A stretch of DNA of 64,000 nucleotides, taken from positions 28,257-92,256 of the forward strand of contig CAMCXB010000003.1 of assembly GCA_945883145.1 (NCBI GenBank), read 5' to 3'. Position 1 is the first letter of the stretch. Each line of letters begins with the position of its first letter. The notes under the pieces were generated by a model that was not told the origin of the DNA, did no database searches, and saw only the letters and a program-made list of their open reading frames with translations. The DNA comes from Bordetella parapertussis. Its GTDB lineage: Bacteria > Pseudomonadota > Gammaproteobacteria > Burkholderiales > Burkholderiaceae_D. The translations under genes and the position numbers were made by a program. This document shows positions 26,101 to 34,099 of the stretch, piece after piece.

Positions 26101-26801
26101 GCGTTATTAGGATCTTGTTTGACAAGTTCAACTGTGCCGTTTGTTGTACCCGATACTAATTCTAAATTCTTTACTAAATTATCTACGCTATCATTGTCTA
26201 GAACATCAATATCAAGTACATCGTTTGCATCTTCTGTAATGCTAGGCACCTCATCATTAACCGCATCGACATTTTTCTTCTTACCTACATTATTGATGAT
26301 TTGGTTATCAACTTTCACAACCAGTTTTTCTATATCTTCTATCTCTAATCTAGCGTTACCAAATCTGAAGGTGAAGTCATCATCCCATCTGCAACCACTG
26401 CCAGATTTACTTGCCCATTTCAAATAACTCTGTAGTACTGCTTGATTTGCTTCGTTCATCCACTCAGCACGAGTAAAGCGTAGTTCTAATGTGTCAGTGC
26501 CTGAGCCACCTTCATATTCATCATAGGTACCTTTGACATTATTCTCAGCAAGGGTGTAGATGAGGGTGTCATTACCTGAACCACCTTCGAGTTCATCACT
26601 ACCACTACCACCATCTAAAACATCATTACCTGAACCGCCATTGAGTTCATCCTTACCTGCTCCACCATTCAGTGTGTCATCCCCTGCTCCACCGCTGAGT
26701 TTATCGTTGCCACCATTGCCGTTGATGACATCATTTCTTGATGTGCCTGTTAAGCGGTTGTTACCTTCATTGCCATTAATTGTATTTACAGTTGTGGTCA
26801 T
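23139..26801 (-). CDS. Large secreted RTX/VCBS-repeat calcium-binding protein
   Basis: 1220 residues with no N-terminal signal peptide. Residues about 5-95 are six or more RTX nonapeptides (GGAGDDTLN, GGSGNDVLD type). From about 190 to 890 come roughly six VCBS/cadherin-like domains, each marked by ANDAA or INGANDAAVIG junctions. From about 1015 to 1110 a second RTX block (GGDGFDDKD, GEGGNDNLN, GGDGIDTIK) precedes a C-terminal domain ending in a hydrophobic GLFANGNLV tail, as in type I secretion substrates. This suggests a calcium-folded adhesin or biofilm protein. No ABC/HlyD/TolC export genes are in the window. RTX blocks at both ends are less usual than one C-terminal block. ATG at 26799-26801, preceded by GGAGC. 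Confidence 0.88.
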   Translation of the reverse strand: MTTTVNTINGNEGNNRLTGTSRNDVINGNGGNDKLSGGAGDDTLNGGAGKDELNGGSGNDVLDGGSGSDELEGGSGNDTLIYTLAENNVKGTYDEYEGGSGTDTLELRFTRAEWMNEANQAVLQSYLKWASKSGSGCRWDDDFTFRFGNARLEIEDIEKLVVKVDNQIINNVGKKKNVDAVNDEVPSITEDANDVLDIDVLDNDSVDNLVKNLELVSGTTNGTVELVKQDPNNANTWYFKYTPNSDFYQPLNTSQSATETFTYRVTDADGDQDTAEVKITITGINDAAIITGDISGLVIENGSDSNGGSNNLGGFAIKAGQLSSSIANNDNPFNLIVSQFTTYGEFSITPQGYWIYKLDNDKTAVNELNESSPVIERIKVYAADNTEQIITINITGANDAAIIGDPPINQVKEDTNSPGYTGIFLSQNLSIIDIDNPSAFISGFALSQNTKGSLYVFENGQYIYQVENSDIQFLGEGKQLTESFTVTAVDGTSKDISFTIIGVNDIAEIAGEIIGAVTESGSSNDTSLSTTTGELTINDIDNSENSFKSEENKTTTYGKFTITSEGKWTYLLNNDNETINKLNLNSVALKDTFTIKSIDNTPQIITITINGANDAAVIGGTTTGSVIEDDSSFDDGRPKATGSLTASDIDNDPNVFQEVTDQESIYGYVTYSITKDGMWTYSLFNNIDGVGEVEVNSGDIVQDSFTFRSIDGTPQIITITINGADREVISDPEITEVKEDEGDTDLGTIDLEGKLTINVGATQLVDPFKEEVTFSPDNIGSINFAADGSYKYSINNNNIQFLGEEKPHYDFFNVFSKNGSIKTLVFKIIGVNDMPVVKEIGQDENKYAGSANVEELINLDYKNPDIAAKAALGGDYDYLHVRTGQFLVSDVDVGDQLTVSNKPTKPDEKIGNLSTVILQLKDSEGNPIGGKYVVNWTYTVKDSELDPLNKGVDDKPTIDQKFIVSINDGTESVDTEVVLHLFGRDEIEFVDGENEGNNIILGGDGFDDKDENPGNDVFYLGDGYDEANAENGGDVIYGEGGNDNLNLNEDDSIIFGGDGIDTIKHYGFVKSGTLFGGNGSDKIIFNFFPSITGDNQKIYAWGNDGTDTFQQNLYQTSKIGNWIMDFNSSKPSAGGDKIDYIYLFNNNVINHSWDPFKTQLVTHTADASNLFLSEGAKYYELQVKSSVNSNDPNWYSVFNLVGTNGTDLTAIGLFANGNLV

Positions 26802-27086
26802 GTTCGCTCCATGTTGAAGATTGAGATAAAGGTCCGATGTTCGGTGAATGTCCGATCAGCGATCTATCTAAACAAAAACGGAGAAGGAAATCTAGTTTCG
26901 CGATGTACTATGTTGTTTATGAAAAAAAACAACACTTTTGGATGATGTTGCAGATTTGTTTCCTACGATTAAGGAACTTTATTCTCTGATTCTTACTCAG
27001 ATTAAGATTTTTAATAGCTTGTTTTTAAAAAAATCTTTCTTCTCTGTAGTATTCATTTTATTTTTATATTCTTTAATTTCTTCATT
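26802..27086. promoter_or_regulatory. Divergent AT-rich intergenic region
   Basis: 285 bp between the starts of the RTX gene and the Ser-rich gene, so it must hold promoters for both. TCCGAT occurs twice close to the RTX side (near 26833 and 26852). I see no clear sigma-70 pair for the right-hand gene and no RNA gene. Confidence 0.4.
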
Positions 27087-28733
27087 ATGAACCGACTAAA
27101 CAAAAATTTAACATCTCCAAGATCAGTATCGCCATCAACATCACCAAGATCAGCTTCCGCTTCATCATCGCCGTCACCAACTCGCAAAGTTTCATTTTCT
27201 TCTAACGATGTCATTTATCCTCCAATAAATAATACTGAAGAACCTAAAAAATTATTCGAAAGAACCCGCTCTAAAAGCTCACCTCAATTACTGGTTCGCA
27301 TTCCACAAAATTCAATAAATGATTGGTCGATAAATAAATCTGTTACTTCTAATTCAAGCTCTATTAATGAACTCTCGCAATCAAAAAATAGTGGCAAAGA
27401 GAGATTTCATTTCGCGATGCCGAATGAATTATTACCATCAAAATCTTCCTCTGAGAGATTCACGCATTCACAAATAAATAGCCCTAGCCGTGACATCAGC
27501 AATAGTGCAAATTCCAGAAGCACTTCACCTCTTTTAAGTAATTCATCTCCAAATTCACTGAAATCTTCACAAACTAATGAAGCTCCACAGTCTCCAAGAT
27601 CACGGGGATTGTCTGTATCTTTACGCAGACTTTCGAGTAAGTATTCAAATTCTAGTTCTACACGTTCATCACCAGAAAATGTCACTCCCCGCTCACCAGA
27701 TAGCTCACAATCGTCACCCTCCACTAGCCAAAAAATTCCTAGAAATAAGATACAACGCACTATAGAAACAATTCATGAAAAGTTAATTGTTCAAGTTAAA
27801 GGCTCTTCTTCTACGACCTCTTCTGCATCCGGCACACCTAGAGAAAATACAAAAGACTATTTGCTAAGCAAACTAACAAATGAAGATTTAAAGGATTTAG
27901 CTAAAAAAATTACTCTTTTAAAAAATTCTCATCAATTCAATAAATTTTTACCTTCGAATCAACATATTTTGATTCAAGCTGAGTGCATTAAATATTTACC
28001 ATCTGATAGTGATTTTCTAGATGTAGATAAACTTGATATCTTAATCAGTGGTTTACAACCCTATCTAGCTTTTGAAGAAAGTCGTATCGACAAAGAAATT
28101 GATTTAGCTGATGCGCAATTTTTAGATTTTGTTCATAGCGCTGCTGAAGCTGCTTTTATAAAAACTTGGCACAAAGATTCTAGCGATGTTGATTTTGAAT
28201 TAAAAAAATATCTACCTGCAGTCAAACCTACATTTGCACGTGATTTTCAGCATTCAAATTATTTTATTCAAGAGGCAGACGGATCCACTAACAAACTTGA
28301 GTCGATTGATGAATTTCTCAACTTCTTTAAGGCTCATGACAATTCTGATTTGCCACAATTAATCAGTAATATTGCCTCGCAAAATTTAGGTAATTTTTTT
28401 CAGAATGCACTTTTCTTACGACAAGATGGGAATCAACAGTCGCATTCTATTTTACGATCCAGCTCAGGCATTCCACTTTTACCACTAGCCATGTCCAGAG
28501 CTAGCTATACATTTAAAAAGGAAAAAGATGGTTCTGTTGATATTTTCTATGAACGCAACAGTTCGCAAGAAATTAATGGCGCTAAAGAAATGCGTGCTAA
28601 GCAATTAACAGACAATCCAAACACCATAGCCGTACAAGATGCCAATCTAAAGATTCAAGCAAAAATTCGGGTTAATCAGGATGGCACTTGGAATATCTTC
28701 AATCCTCATGTGTTTGCACAAGGTTGGATCTAA
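27087..28733 (+). CDS. Unrecognised two-part protein: Ser/Pro/Arg-rich N-terminus and globular C-terminus
   Basis: 548 residues; I recognise no family. Residues 1-250 are low-complexity and probably disordered, very rich in Ser with many SPRS, SPSTS, SSPTR and RSSPE motifs that look like eukaryotic SR or proline-directed phosphorylation sequences. Residues about 250-548 look folded (TKDYLLSKLTNEDLKDLAKK, FLDFVHSAAEAAFIKTWHK, ending in FNPHVFAQGWI). There is no signal peptide or membrane segment. A disordered Ser/Pro-rich leader before a compact domain is typical of type III or type IV secreted effectors, but no secretion system is in the window, so that is only a hypothesis. AT-rich, flanked by the RTX and cupin genes; ends at a strong terminator. 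Confidence 0.75.
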   Translation: MNRLNKNLTSPRSVSPSTSPRSASASSSPSPTRKVSFSSNDVIYPPINNTEEPKKLFERTRSKSSPQLLVRIPQNSINDWSINKSVTSNSSSINELSQSKNSGKERFHFAMPNELLPSKSSSERFTHSQINSPSRDISNSANSRSTSPLLSNSSPNSLKSSQTNEAPQSPRSRGLSVSLRRLSSKYSNSSSTRSSPENVTPRSPDSSQSSPSTSQKIPRNKIQRTIETIHEKLIVQVKGSSSTTSSASGTPRENTKDYLLSKLTNEDLKDLAKKITLLKNSHQFNKFLPSNQHILIQAECIKYLPSDSDFLDVDKLDILISGLQPYLAFEESRIDKEIDLADAQFLDFVHSAAEAAFIKTWHKDSSDVDFELKKYLPAVKPTFARDFQHSNYFIQEADGSTNKLESIDEFLNFFKAHDNSDLPQLISNIASQNLGNFFQNALFLRQDGNQQSHSILRSSSGIPLLPLAMSRASYTFKKEKDGSVDIFYERNSSQEINGAKEMRAKQLTDNPNTIAVQDANLKIQAKIRVNQDGTWNIFNPHVFAQGWI

Positions 28734-28764
28734 TAAAAATTTTATTAGTTTGATTTAATTTATT

Positions 28765-28795
28765 AGGCAGCTCTATTTTTGAGCTGCCTTTTTTT
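28765..28795 (+). terminator. Strong rho-independent terminator
   Basis: AGGCAGCTC - TATTTTT - GAGCTGCCT followed by seven Ts, 32 bp after the stop of the Ser-rich gene. It isolates that gene from the cupin gene. Confidence 0.93.
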
Positions 28796-28834
28796 ATTTG
28801 CTTAGATTTTTTAACAGAAAATAAATTTGATTAT

Positions 28835-28863
28835 TTGTTCTTATTCGTTTCAATCTTTATAAT
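28835..28863 (+). promoter_or_regulatory. Candidate sigma-70 promoter for the cupin gene
   Basis: TTGTTC (28835-28840), a 17-bp spacer and a consensus TATAAT (28858-28863), 48 bp before the ATG and directly after the terminator. Confidence 0.6.
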
Positions 28864-28911
28864 TTTTGTTTACCCTTGATTCTTCTTTCAACCACTCTCA
28901 AGGATAACAAT

Positions 28912-29715
28912 ATGGCGATTCCTCACAGCATTACAACTCGCTCATCATTTCAAATAACTTCATCAAAAGATTTTTTACATCATAGTGAACCTAAGTCACT
29001 GGACATTTCAATTCCCCATATTTACTCACGTCCTTTTTTTCAAAACGATGTCTGGCAATTAAAAAATACTGCTGCTGCGCGCAATTATGAAGTCGCTCTT
29101 GATAGAAGGTCTTATATAGTGCACTTTAATAATCAACAAAGGATTGCTAAAGTCATCATAGGATGGCAGGAAAAATTTTATATGGAACATCCCGTTGCCA
29201 CGCCAGCTGGATTTAGAAAATTTATTGAGGCATCACTAGAAAAGGTGCTAATTGAGGCTGAATTTGAAACGTCACCTTATCGTTGCAAAATAACTGATCC
29301 TAGCGATAATAGTTTTATTCATGGCTATGGAAAATATTTACTTTACGGTGATGATAATGGTGGCGCACCCTTTTGCTTGCAATATTTCCATTTTGCGCCC
29401 GGTCAGAAAACACCTTTACATGACCATCCGGTGGCCTGTGTTTCTTTAGTGGTGAAGGGGCAAATTGTAGAAAGACATTATCAACCACTGTCTGCTACTG
29501 AAGCGCGCAAAACGCAGATTACTCATCGTGATTATTTTGATAGAAAAAGTATTCTTGATCTGAGTCAGCCGAATATTCATAGCTTGAAAAATAAACAAAC
29601 AAGCTTTGCTGGATCTGTACATTTTTATTACATGGATGGCGATATGACGAGTCGTGCAGTGAAAACGATTTATCAAAAAGCGCCGCAAAACGCTTTTCCT
29701 GTTATTAGAAATTGA
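28912..29715 (+). CDS. Cysteine-dioxygenase-like cupin protein
   Basis: A 267-residue protein. The C-terminal half is a cupin of the cysteine dioxygenase type: FHFAPGQKTPLHDHPVA supplies the H-x-H metal pair, VVKGQIVERHY is the following strand with Glu, and NIHSLKN supplies the third histidine. Such enzymes are mononuclear iron thiol dioxygenases with a 3-His site. The N-terminal 100 residues (including a segment like FIEASLEKVLIEAEF) are not part of the usual CDO fold and are unassigned. Start at 28912, chosen because AAGGA stands eight bases upstream. Own promoter and AT-rich composition like its left neighbours. Substrate not determinable. Confidence 0.7.
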   Translation: MAIPHSITTRSSFQITSSKDFLHHSEPKSLDISIPHIYSRPFFQNDVWQLKNTAAARNYEVALDRRSYIVHFNNQQRIAKVIIGWQEKFYMEHPVATPAGFRKFIEASLEKVLIEAEFETSPYRCKITDPSDNSFIHGYGKYLLYGDDNGGAPFCLQYFHFAPGQKTPLHDHPVACVSLVVKGQIVERHYQPLSATEARKTQITHRDYFDRKSILDLSQPNIHSLKNKQTSFAGSVHFYYMDGDMTSRAVKTIYQKAPQNAFPVIRN

Positions 29716-29779
29716 TGTTAACTGTCTATTTAACAGTGGCTGTAAACAAAACTGAAACAAAACTCTGTAAAAAACCAAA

Positions 29780-29813
29780 CAAAAAGGCCGATATCGTTTC
29801 CGATACCGGCCTT
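29780..29813 (-). terminator. Terminator after the tRNA genes
   Basis: Minus strand AAGGCCGGTATCG - GAAA - CGATATCGGCCTT, a 13-bp stem with one mismatch, followed by TTTTG. It ends the gltX/tRNA-Ala/tRNA-Glu unit just beyond tRNA-Glu. Confidence 0.88.
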
Positions 29814-29817
29814 GATT

Positions 29818-29893
29818 TGGCGTCCCCACGGGGATTCGAACCCCGGTACTCACCGTGAAAGGGTGATGTCCTAGGCCTCTAGACGATGGGGAC
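29818..29893 (-). tRNA. tRNA-Glu (UUC)
   Basis: 76 nt including an encoded CCA. The acceptor stem GTCCCCA pairs with TGGGGAC, the anticodon loop CTTTCAC sits on a TCACC/GGTGA stem giving UUC, and the T arm is CCGGGGTTCGAATCCCCG. It is the cognate tRNA of GltX, encoded upstream on the same strand. Confidence 0.97.
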
Positions 29894-29953
29894 ATAAACT
29901 TGTCCGAACTACTGACCTATGAAATACCGCACTACACCTACATTTTAACTCAG

Positions 29954-30029
<76 letters not shown>

Positions 30030-30080
30030 TTTTGCAGAAGCGGGATTATAGCCGAGTTTATTCCAGTCTGTAAATCGCTA

Positions 30081-30102
30081 ACACTGCTGTATTAAGCAGT
30101 GT
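30081..30102. other. Hairpin between gltX and tRNA-Ala
   Basis: ACACTGCT and AGCAGTGT form a perfect 8-bp stem just after the gltX stop. No T tract follows, so it may be a processing or mRNA 3'-end structure rather than a terminator, which would let the tRNAs be co-transcribed with gltX. Confidence 0.45.
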
Positions 30103-30117
30103 CTGCCTGAATAAGCA

Positions 30118-31509
30118 TTACAAACCCTGACTGAGTCTACTCATGACTGTTTCACGACCCATTATGGTTAACACCACATCCACTGAAGGCGTTTGCAATT
30201 GTCCGGTTAACAGTAGTCGTAATGGCATCGCTAATTGCGGCATTTTTAACTGATGATCTGCAAGCACTTGTTTAATCGCTGCTGACAACGCTTCTTTATT
30301 CCATTCCACTGTACTGCATGCAGCACTAAATGCTTGCAGCGCTGGCAAAATCGCAGGGGTGACATGCTGTGTCATGAGAGCAGCATCCGGTTTGGGCTCG
30401 CGATAAAAAAGCATGGCAGCATCGGCTAATTCATTGATGGTGTTTGCACGGTCTTTGAATAACTCCAGCACTGTTTCTAGTGGTGGTGCGCCATCAAATT
30501 GTGCGCCTTCACGCATCAGCACTGGCTTGGTCAAGCTTGCTAATTTTGCGTTGTCAGTTTGTTTGATGTAGTGATTATTCACCCAACCTAATTTTTCATG
30601 ATTGAATTGCGCAGGTGATTTCGTTAAGTGGTCGAGTTCAAACCAACTACAAAACTGCTCCATGCTGAAAATCTCATCATCGCCATGACTCCAACCTAAG
30701 CGCGCTAAATAATTCAGCATGGCCTCAGGTAAATAGCCTTGCTCTGGATAATCCATCACACTCACTGCACCATGCCGTTTAGAGAGTTTTTCTCCATCTG
30801 ATCCTAAGATCATGGGCAAGTGGCCATAGATAGGCAGGGTTCCACCCAATGCACGCAAGATATTAATTTGTCGCGGTGTATTGTTGACATGATCATCACC
30901 ACGAATCACGTGGGTGATTTTCATGTCCCAATCATCTACCACGACACAAAAGTTATAAGTCGGTGTGCCATCAGGACGCGCAATGACAAGATCATCCATT
31001 TCACGATTAGCAATGGTGATCATGCCTTTGACTGCATCATCCCAACTCACTTCACCATCGAGTGGATTTTTAAATCGCACTACTGGCTTACGATCAGTTG
31101 GAACGGGGGGCAAGGTCTTACCTGATTCAGGTCGCCAAGTGCCGTCATAACGTGGCTTTTCTCCGGCAGAACGCTGACGTTCACGCATGGCTTCAACTTC
31201 TTCTGGCGAGGCATAGCAGTGATAAGCCGTGCCGTCTTTAAGCATCTGCGCAATCACTTCGCGATAGCGATCCATGCGTTGCATTTGATAAAACGGACCT
31301 TCATCATGATGCAAACCCAGCCATTGCATGCCATCGATGATGGCTTGCACCGCTTCAGGTGTGGAGCGTTCAAGATCGGTGTCTTCTATGCGTAATATAA
31401 AGGTGCCGCCAAAGCGACGGGCATAAGCCCATGCAAATAAAGCGGTGCGTGCGCCACCTACGTGTAAATAGCCGGTAGGACTGGGAGCAAATCGAGTGCG
31501 TACGGTCAT
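30118..31509 (-). CDS. gltX: Glutamyl-tRNA synthetase
   Basis: Class I synthetase of 463 residues that charges tRNA-Glu. The ATP-site motif is FAPSPTGYLHVGGARTAL near residues 6-23, and the KMSKS-equivalent is KLSKRHG near 240. The start is the ATG at 31507-31509, where the conserved MTVRTRFAPSP begins; an upstream in-frame ATG at 31611 adds unrelated residues. No zinc-binding Cys cluster is evident. Two tRNA genes, including the cognate tRNA-Glu, follow on the same strand. Divergent from metG, with 140 bp between starts. Confidence 0.98.
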   Translation of the reverse strand: MTVRTRFAPSPTGYLHVGGARTALFAWAYARRFGGTFILRIEDTDLERSTPEAVQAIIDGMQWLGLHHDEGPFYQMQRMDRYREVIAQMLKDGTAYHCYASPEEVEAMRERQRSAGEKPRYDGTWRPESGKTLPPVPTDRKPVVRFKNPLDGEVSWDDAVKGMITIANREMDDLVIARPDGTPTYNFCVVVDDWDMKITHVIRGDDHVNNTPRQINILRALGGTLPIYGHLPMILGSDGEKLSKRHGAVSVMDYPEQGYLPEAMLNYLARLGWSHGDDEIFSMEQFCSWFELDHLTKSPAQFNHEKLGWVNNHYIKQTDNAKLASLTKPVLMREGAQFDGAPPLETVLELFKDRANTINELADAAMLFYREPKPDAALMTQHVTPAILPALQAFSAACSTVEWNKEALSAAIKQVLADHQLKMPQLAMPLRLLLTGQLQTPSVDVVLTIMGRETVMSRLSQGL

Positions 31510-31649
31510 GTTCTGGGATCTGGAGAGCTTGAGATAATGACACAAGCAGGGTGAGAAAACCGCTATTTTAGCCTTTGCACGCACAAGCGCGATGAGGCAT
31601 TCGCTCTGCACTGCTAAAATCCCTCTTTTATCTCAGACCAAAGTTAGCA

Positions 31650-33707
31650 ATGAGCGCCACATCATCTAGAAAGCTGTTCGTCACCACTGCTCTGCCTTAC
31701 GCCAATGGACCGTTCCATATCGGTCACATTATGGAATACATACAAGCGGATATCTGGGTGCGTTTCATGCGATTGCGTGGTCATGAAGTGCATTTTGTGG
31801 GTGCCGATGATGCGCATGGCGCGCCCATCATGATCGCGGCTGAAAAAGCGGGTGTGACGCCACAGCAGTTTGTGGAAAATATCGCTGCCGGTCGCAAACA
31901 ATATCTCGATGGTTTTCATATTGCGTTTGATAACTGGCACTCCACTGATGGTGAAGAAAATCATCAACTCTCTAAATTTATTTACCAACAGTTGCGTGAT
32001 CAAGCAGGTTTAATCACAACCAAAACGATAGAACAATTTTTTGATCCGGTGAAGAATATGTTTTTACCGGACCGCTACATTAAAGGCGAATGTCCTAAGT
32101 GTGGTGCGAAAGATCAGTATGGTGATTCTTGTGAAGTATGTAGTGCAGTGTATGCACCGACTGATTTAAAAAATCCCTACTCTACACTCACAGGTGCGAC
32201 TCCTGTGATGAAATCCTCAGAGCATTTTTTCTTTCGTTTATCTGATGCGAAGTGCGTAGAGTTTTTACGTCACTGGGCTTTAGATCCTCAGCGTCTGCAA
32301 CCTGAGGTTGCGAATAAAGCGCGTGAATGGTTAGAAGGCGATGCTGGTTTAGGTGATTGGGATATTAGTCGTGATGCGCCCTACTTTGGGATTGAGATTC
32401 CTGACGCACCGGGTAAATATTTTTATGTATGGTTAGATGCACCGATTGGTTATTTGGCATCGCTTAAAAATTATTTCCAAAAAACTGGTCGTGATTATGA
32501 TGCCTTCATGGCGGATCCTACGACCGAGCAGTATCACTTTATCGGTAAAGACATTACTTATTTCCACACATTGTTCTGGCCAGCTACTTTGCATTTTGCA
32601 GGACTTAAAGTGCCAGACAATATTTTTGTTCATGGCTTCATCACTGTGAGTGGTGAAAAAATGTCGAAGTCACGTGGCACAGGAATTTCACCGCTACGCT
32701 ATTTAGATATAGGTATGAATCCTGAATGGCTGCGTTATTACATCGCTGCCAAACTCAGTGCAAAAGTGGAAGATGTGGATTTCAATCCAGAAGATTTTGT
32801 CGCAAGAGTGAATAGTGATTTGATTGGTAAATACATCAACATCGCGAGTCGTGCTGCTGGCTTTATCACGAAAAAGTTTGATGGCAAAGTCAGCATGCAA
32901 TGGGCTACCGAGCAAGATAGTTTTCTCTCTTCCTTACGCCATGCCGGTGGTGAAATCGCCGCTTTGTATGAAGCACGTGAATTTAGCAAAGCATTGCGTG
33001 CTGTGATGGATCAAGCCGATGCAGTGAATGTGTATGTTGATGCGAACAAGCCTTGGGAACTCGCTAAAGATCCTGCTAACAACGCTCGCCTACAAGAAGT
33101 GTGTAGTCGCTTGTTGGAAGCATTCCGCGTGTTGAGTATTTATCTCAAACCTGTATTGCCTGCTTTAGCTTCGCAAGTTGAAGCCTTATTAAACATTGCA
33201 CCGTTGACTTGGGATGATGTGTCCCATCCTTTGCCAGATCAACATAGTGTGAATGCCTATTCACATATCATGACGCGCGTGGAGAGCAAAATGCTAGATG
33301 ATTTATTTGATGCACCTGAAACACCTGCTACTGCACCTGCAGCCACTGATATTGAAGCAATCGATGCAGAAATCAAAATTGATGATTTTGCAAAAGTTGA
33401 TTTACGTATTGCAAAAATCGTTGAGTGTGCACACGTTGAAGGATCGGACAAACTTTTGCGCTTAACCTTGGATGTGGGTGAAGGCCGTATGCGCAATGTT
33501 TTTTCTGGGATTAAGTCAGCCTATCAACCAGAACAGCTAGTTGGCAAACTCACGGTGTTAGTTGCTAATTTAGCACCAAGAAAAATGAAATTTGGTGTGT
33601 CAGAAGGCATGGTCTTAGCCGCTTCAGCACAAGATGAAAAAGCTGATCCTGGGATTTATATTCTAGAACCTTGGCCAGGAGCGAAGCCTGGCATGCGTAT
33701 CCGCTAG
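31650..33707 (+). CDS. metG: Methionyl-tRNA synthetase
   Basis: 685-residue class I synthetase of the long dimeric type. HIGH motif YANGPFHIGHIMEYIQADIW near residues 17-36, zinc knuckle CPKCGAKDQYGDSCEVC near 149-165, KMSKS in SGEKMSKSRGTGI near 335, anticodon-binding helical domain, and a C-terminal Trbp111-like tRNA-binding domain (IDDFAKVDLRIAKIVECAHV) that forms the dimer. Linker residues near 555 are Pro/Ala-rich. Divergent from gltX. Confidence 0.98.
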   Translation: MSATSSRKLFVTTALPYANGPFHIGHIMEYIQADIWVRFMRLRGHEVHFVGADDAHGAPIMIAAEKAGVTPQQFVENIAAGRKQYLDGFHIAFDNWHSTDGEENHQLSKFIYQQLRDQAGLITTKTIEQFFDPVKNMFLPDRYIKGECPKCGAKDQYGDSCEVCSAVYAPTDLKNPYSTLTGATPVMKSSEHFFFRLSDAKCVEFLRHWALDPQRLQPEVANKAREWLEGDAGLGDWDISRDAPYFGIEIPDAPGKYFYVWLDAPIGYLASLKNYFQKTGRDYDAFMADPTTEQYHFIGKDITYFHTLFWPATLHFAGLKVPDNIFVHGFITVSGEKMSKSRGTGISPLRYLDIGMNPEWLRYYIAAKLSAKVEDVDFNPEDFVARVNSDLIGKYINIASRAAGFITKKFDGKVSMQWATEQDSFLSSLRHAGGEIAALYEAREFSKALRAVMDQADAVNVYVDANKPWELAKDPANNARLQEVCSRLLEAFRVLSIYLKPVLPALASQVEALLNIAPLTWDDVSHPLPDQHSVNAYSHIMTRVESKMLDDLFDAPETPATAPAATDIEAIDAEIKIDDFAKVDLRIAKIVECAHVEGSDKLLRLTLDVGEGRMRNVFSGIKSAYQPEQLVGKLTVLVANLAPRKMKFGVSEGMVLAASAQDEKADPGIYILEPWPGAKPGMRIR

Positions 33708-33730
33708 CAACCATAACGGCTTAGTTAAGT

Positions 33731-33761
33731 CTTGCTTCTTCAGACCACCAGAAGAAGCAAG
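33731..33761. other. Perfect hairpin after metG
   Basis: CTTGCTTCTTC - AGACCACCA - GAAGAAGCAAG, an 11-bp perfect stem 24 bp after the metG stop. A-rich rather than T-rich sequence follows, so it is not a canonical terminator. Confidence 0.55.
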
Positions 33762-33840
33762 AAACCCCTCTGCATTTGAGTCAAATCGGGCGATGAAAGG
33801 AGTAGAATGCATCCCTCGACTTTAGGCACATTCCATTACC

Positions 33841-34047
33841 ATGAAATTTTCTGTCCAAAAAAGCGGTTACGTTTCTGAGATCTCGCATTTCATCGCTGAT
33901 TTAAAGAAAAAAGATCCGGCGTTAGAAGAAAAGCAACGTGCTGGTCGCGCCAGACTGTGGGATAAAGGTCCTATCGACTTGGATGCAAAACAACGCACAC
34001 AAGAATCGCGCGTCAAACAAAAAGCTTACGTATATCAAACAAAATAA
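33841..34047 (+). CDS. DUF3460 family protein
   Basis: A 68-residue basic protein (YVSEISHFIADLKKKDPALE, then RAGRARLWDK) of the DUF3460 type found in Burkholderiales next to scpA/panC, as here. It is predicted helical and cytoplasmic. Function unknown. It lies 52 bp before scpA. Confidence 0.88.
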   Translation: MKFSVQKSGYVSEISHFIADLKKKDPALEEKQRAGRARLWDKGPIDLDAKQRTQESRVKQKAYVYQTK

Positions 34048-34099
34048 GTCGCGCATTAAGCTGCAATTTATAGAGCGACACTAACCAATACACCACACC

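Noticed and set aside
23139..26801. Several open frames on the plus strand opposite the RTX gene, with Ser/Pro-rich translations
   Set aside because: They mirror the repetitive Gly/Asp codons of the RTX and VCBS repeats; no ribosome sites and no family features.
23139..29893. Prophage or integrative element
   Set aside because: No integrase, phage structural gene or duplicated tRNA 3' end found; kept only as a candidate island.
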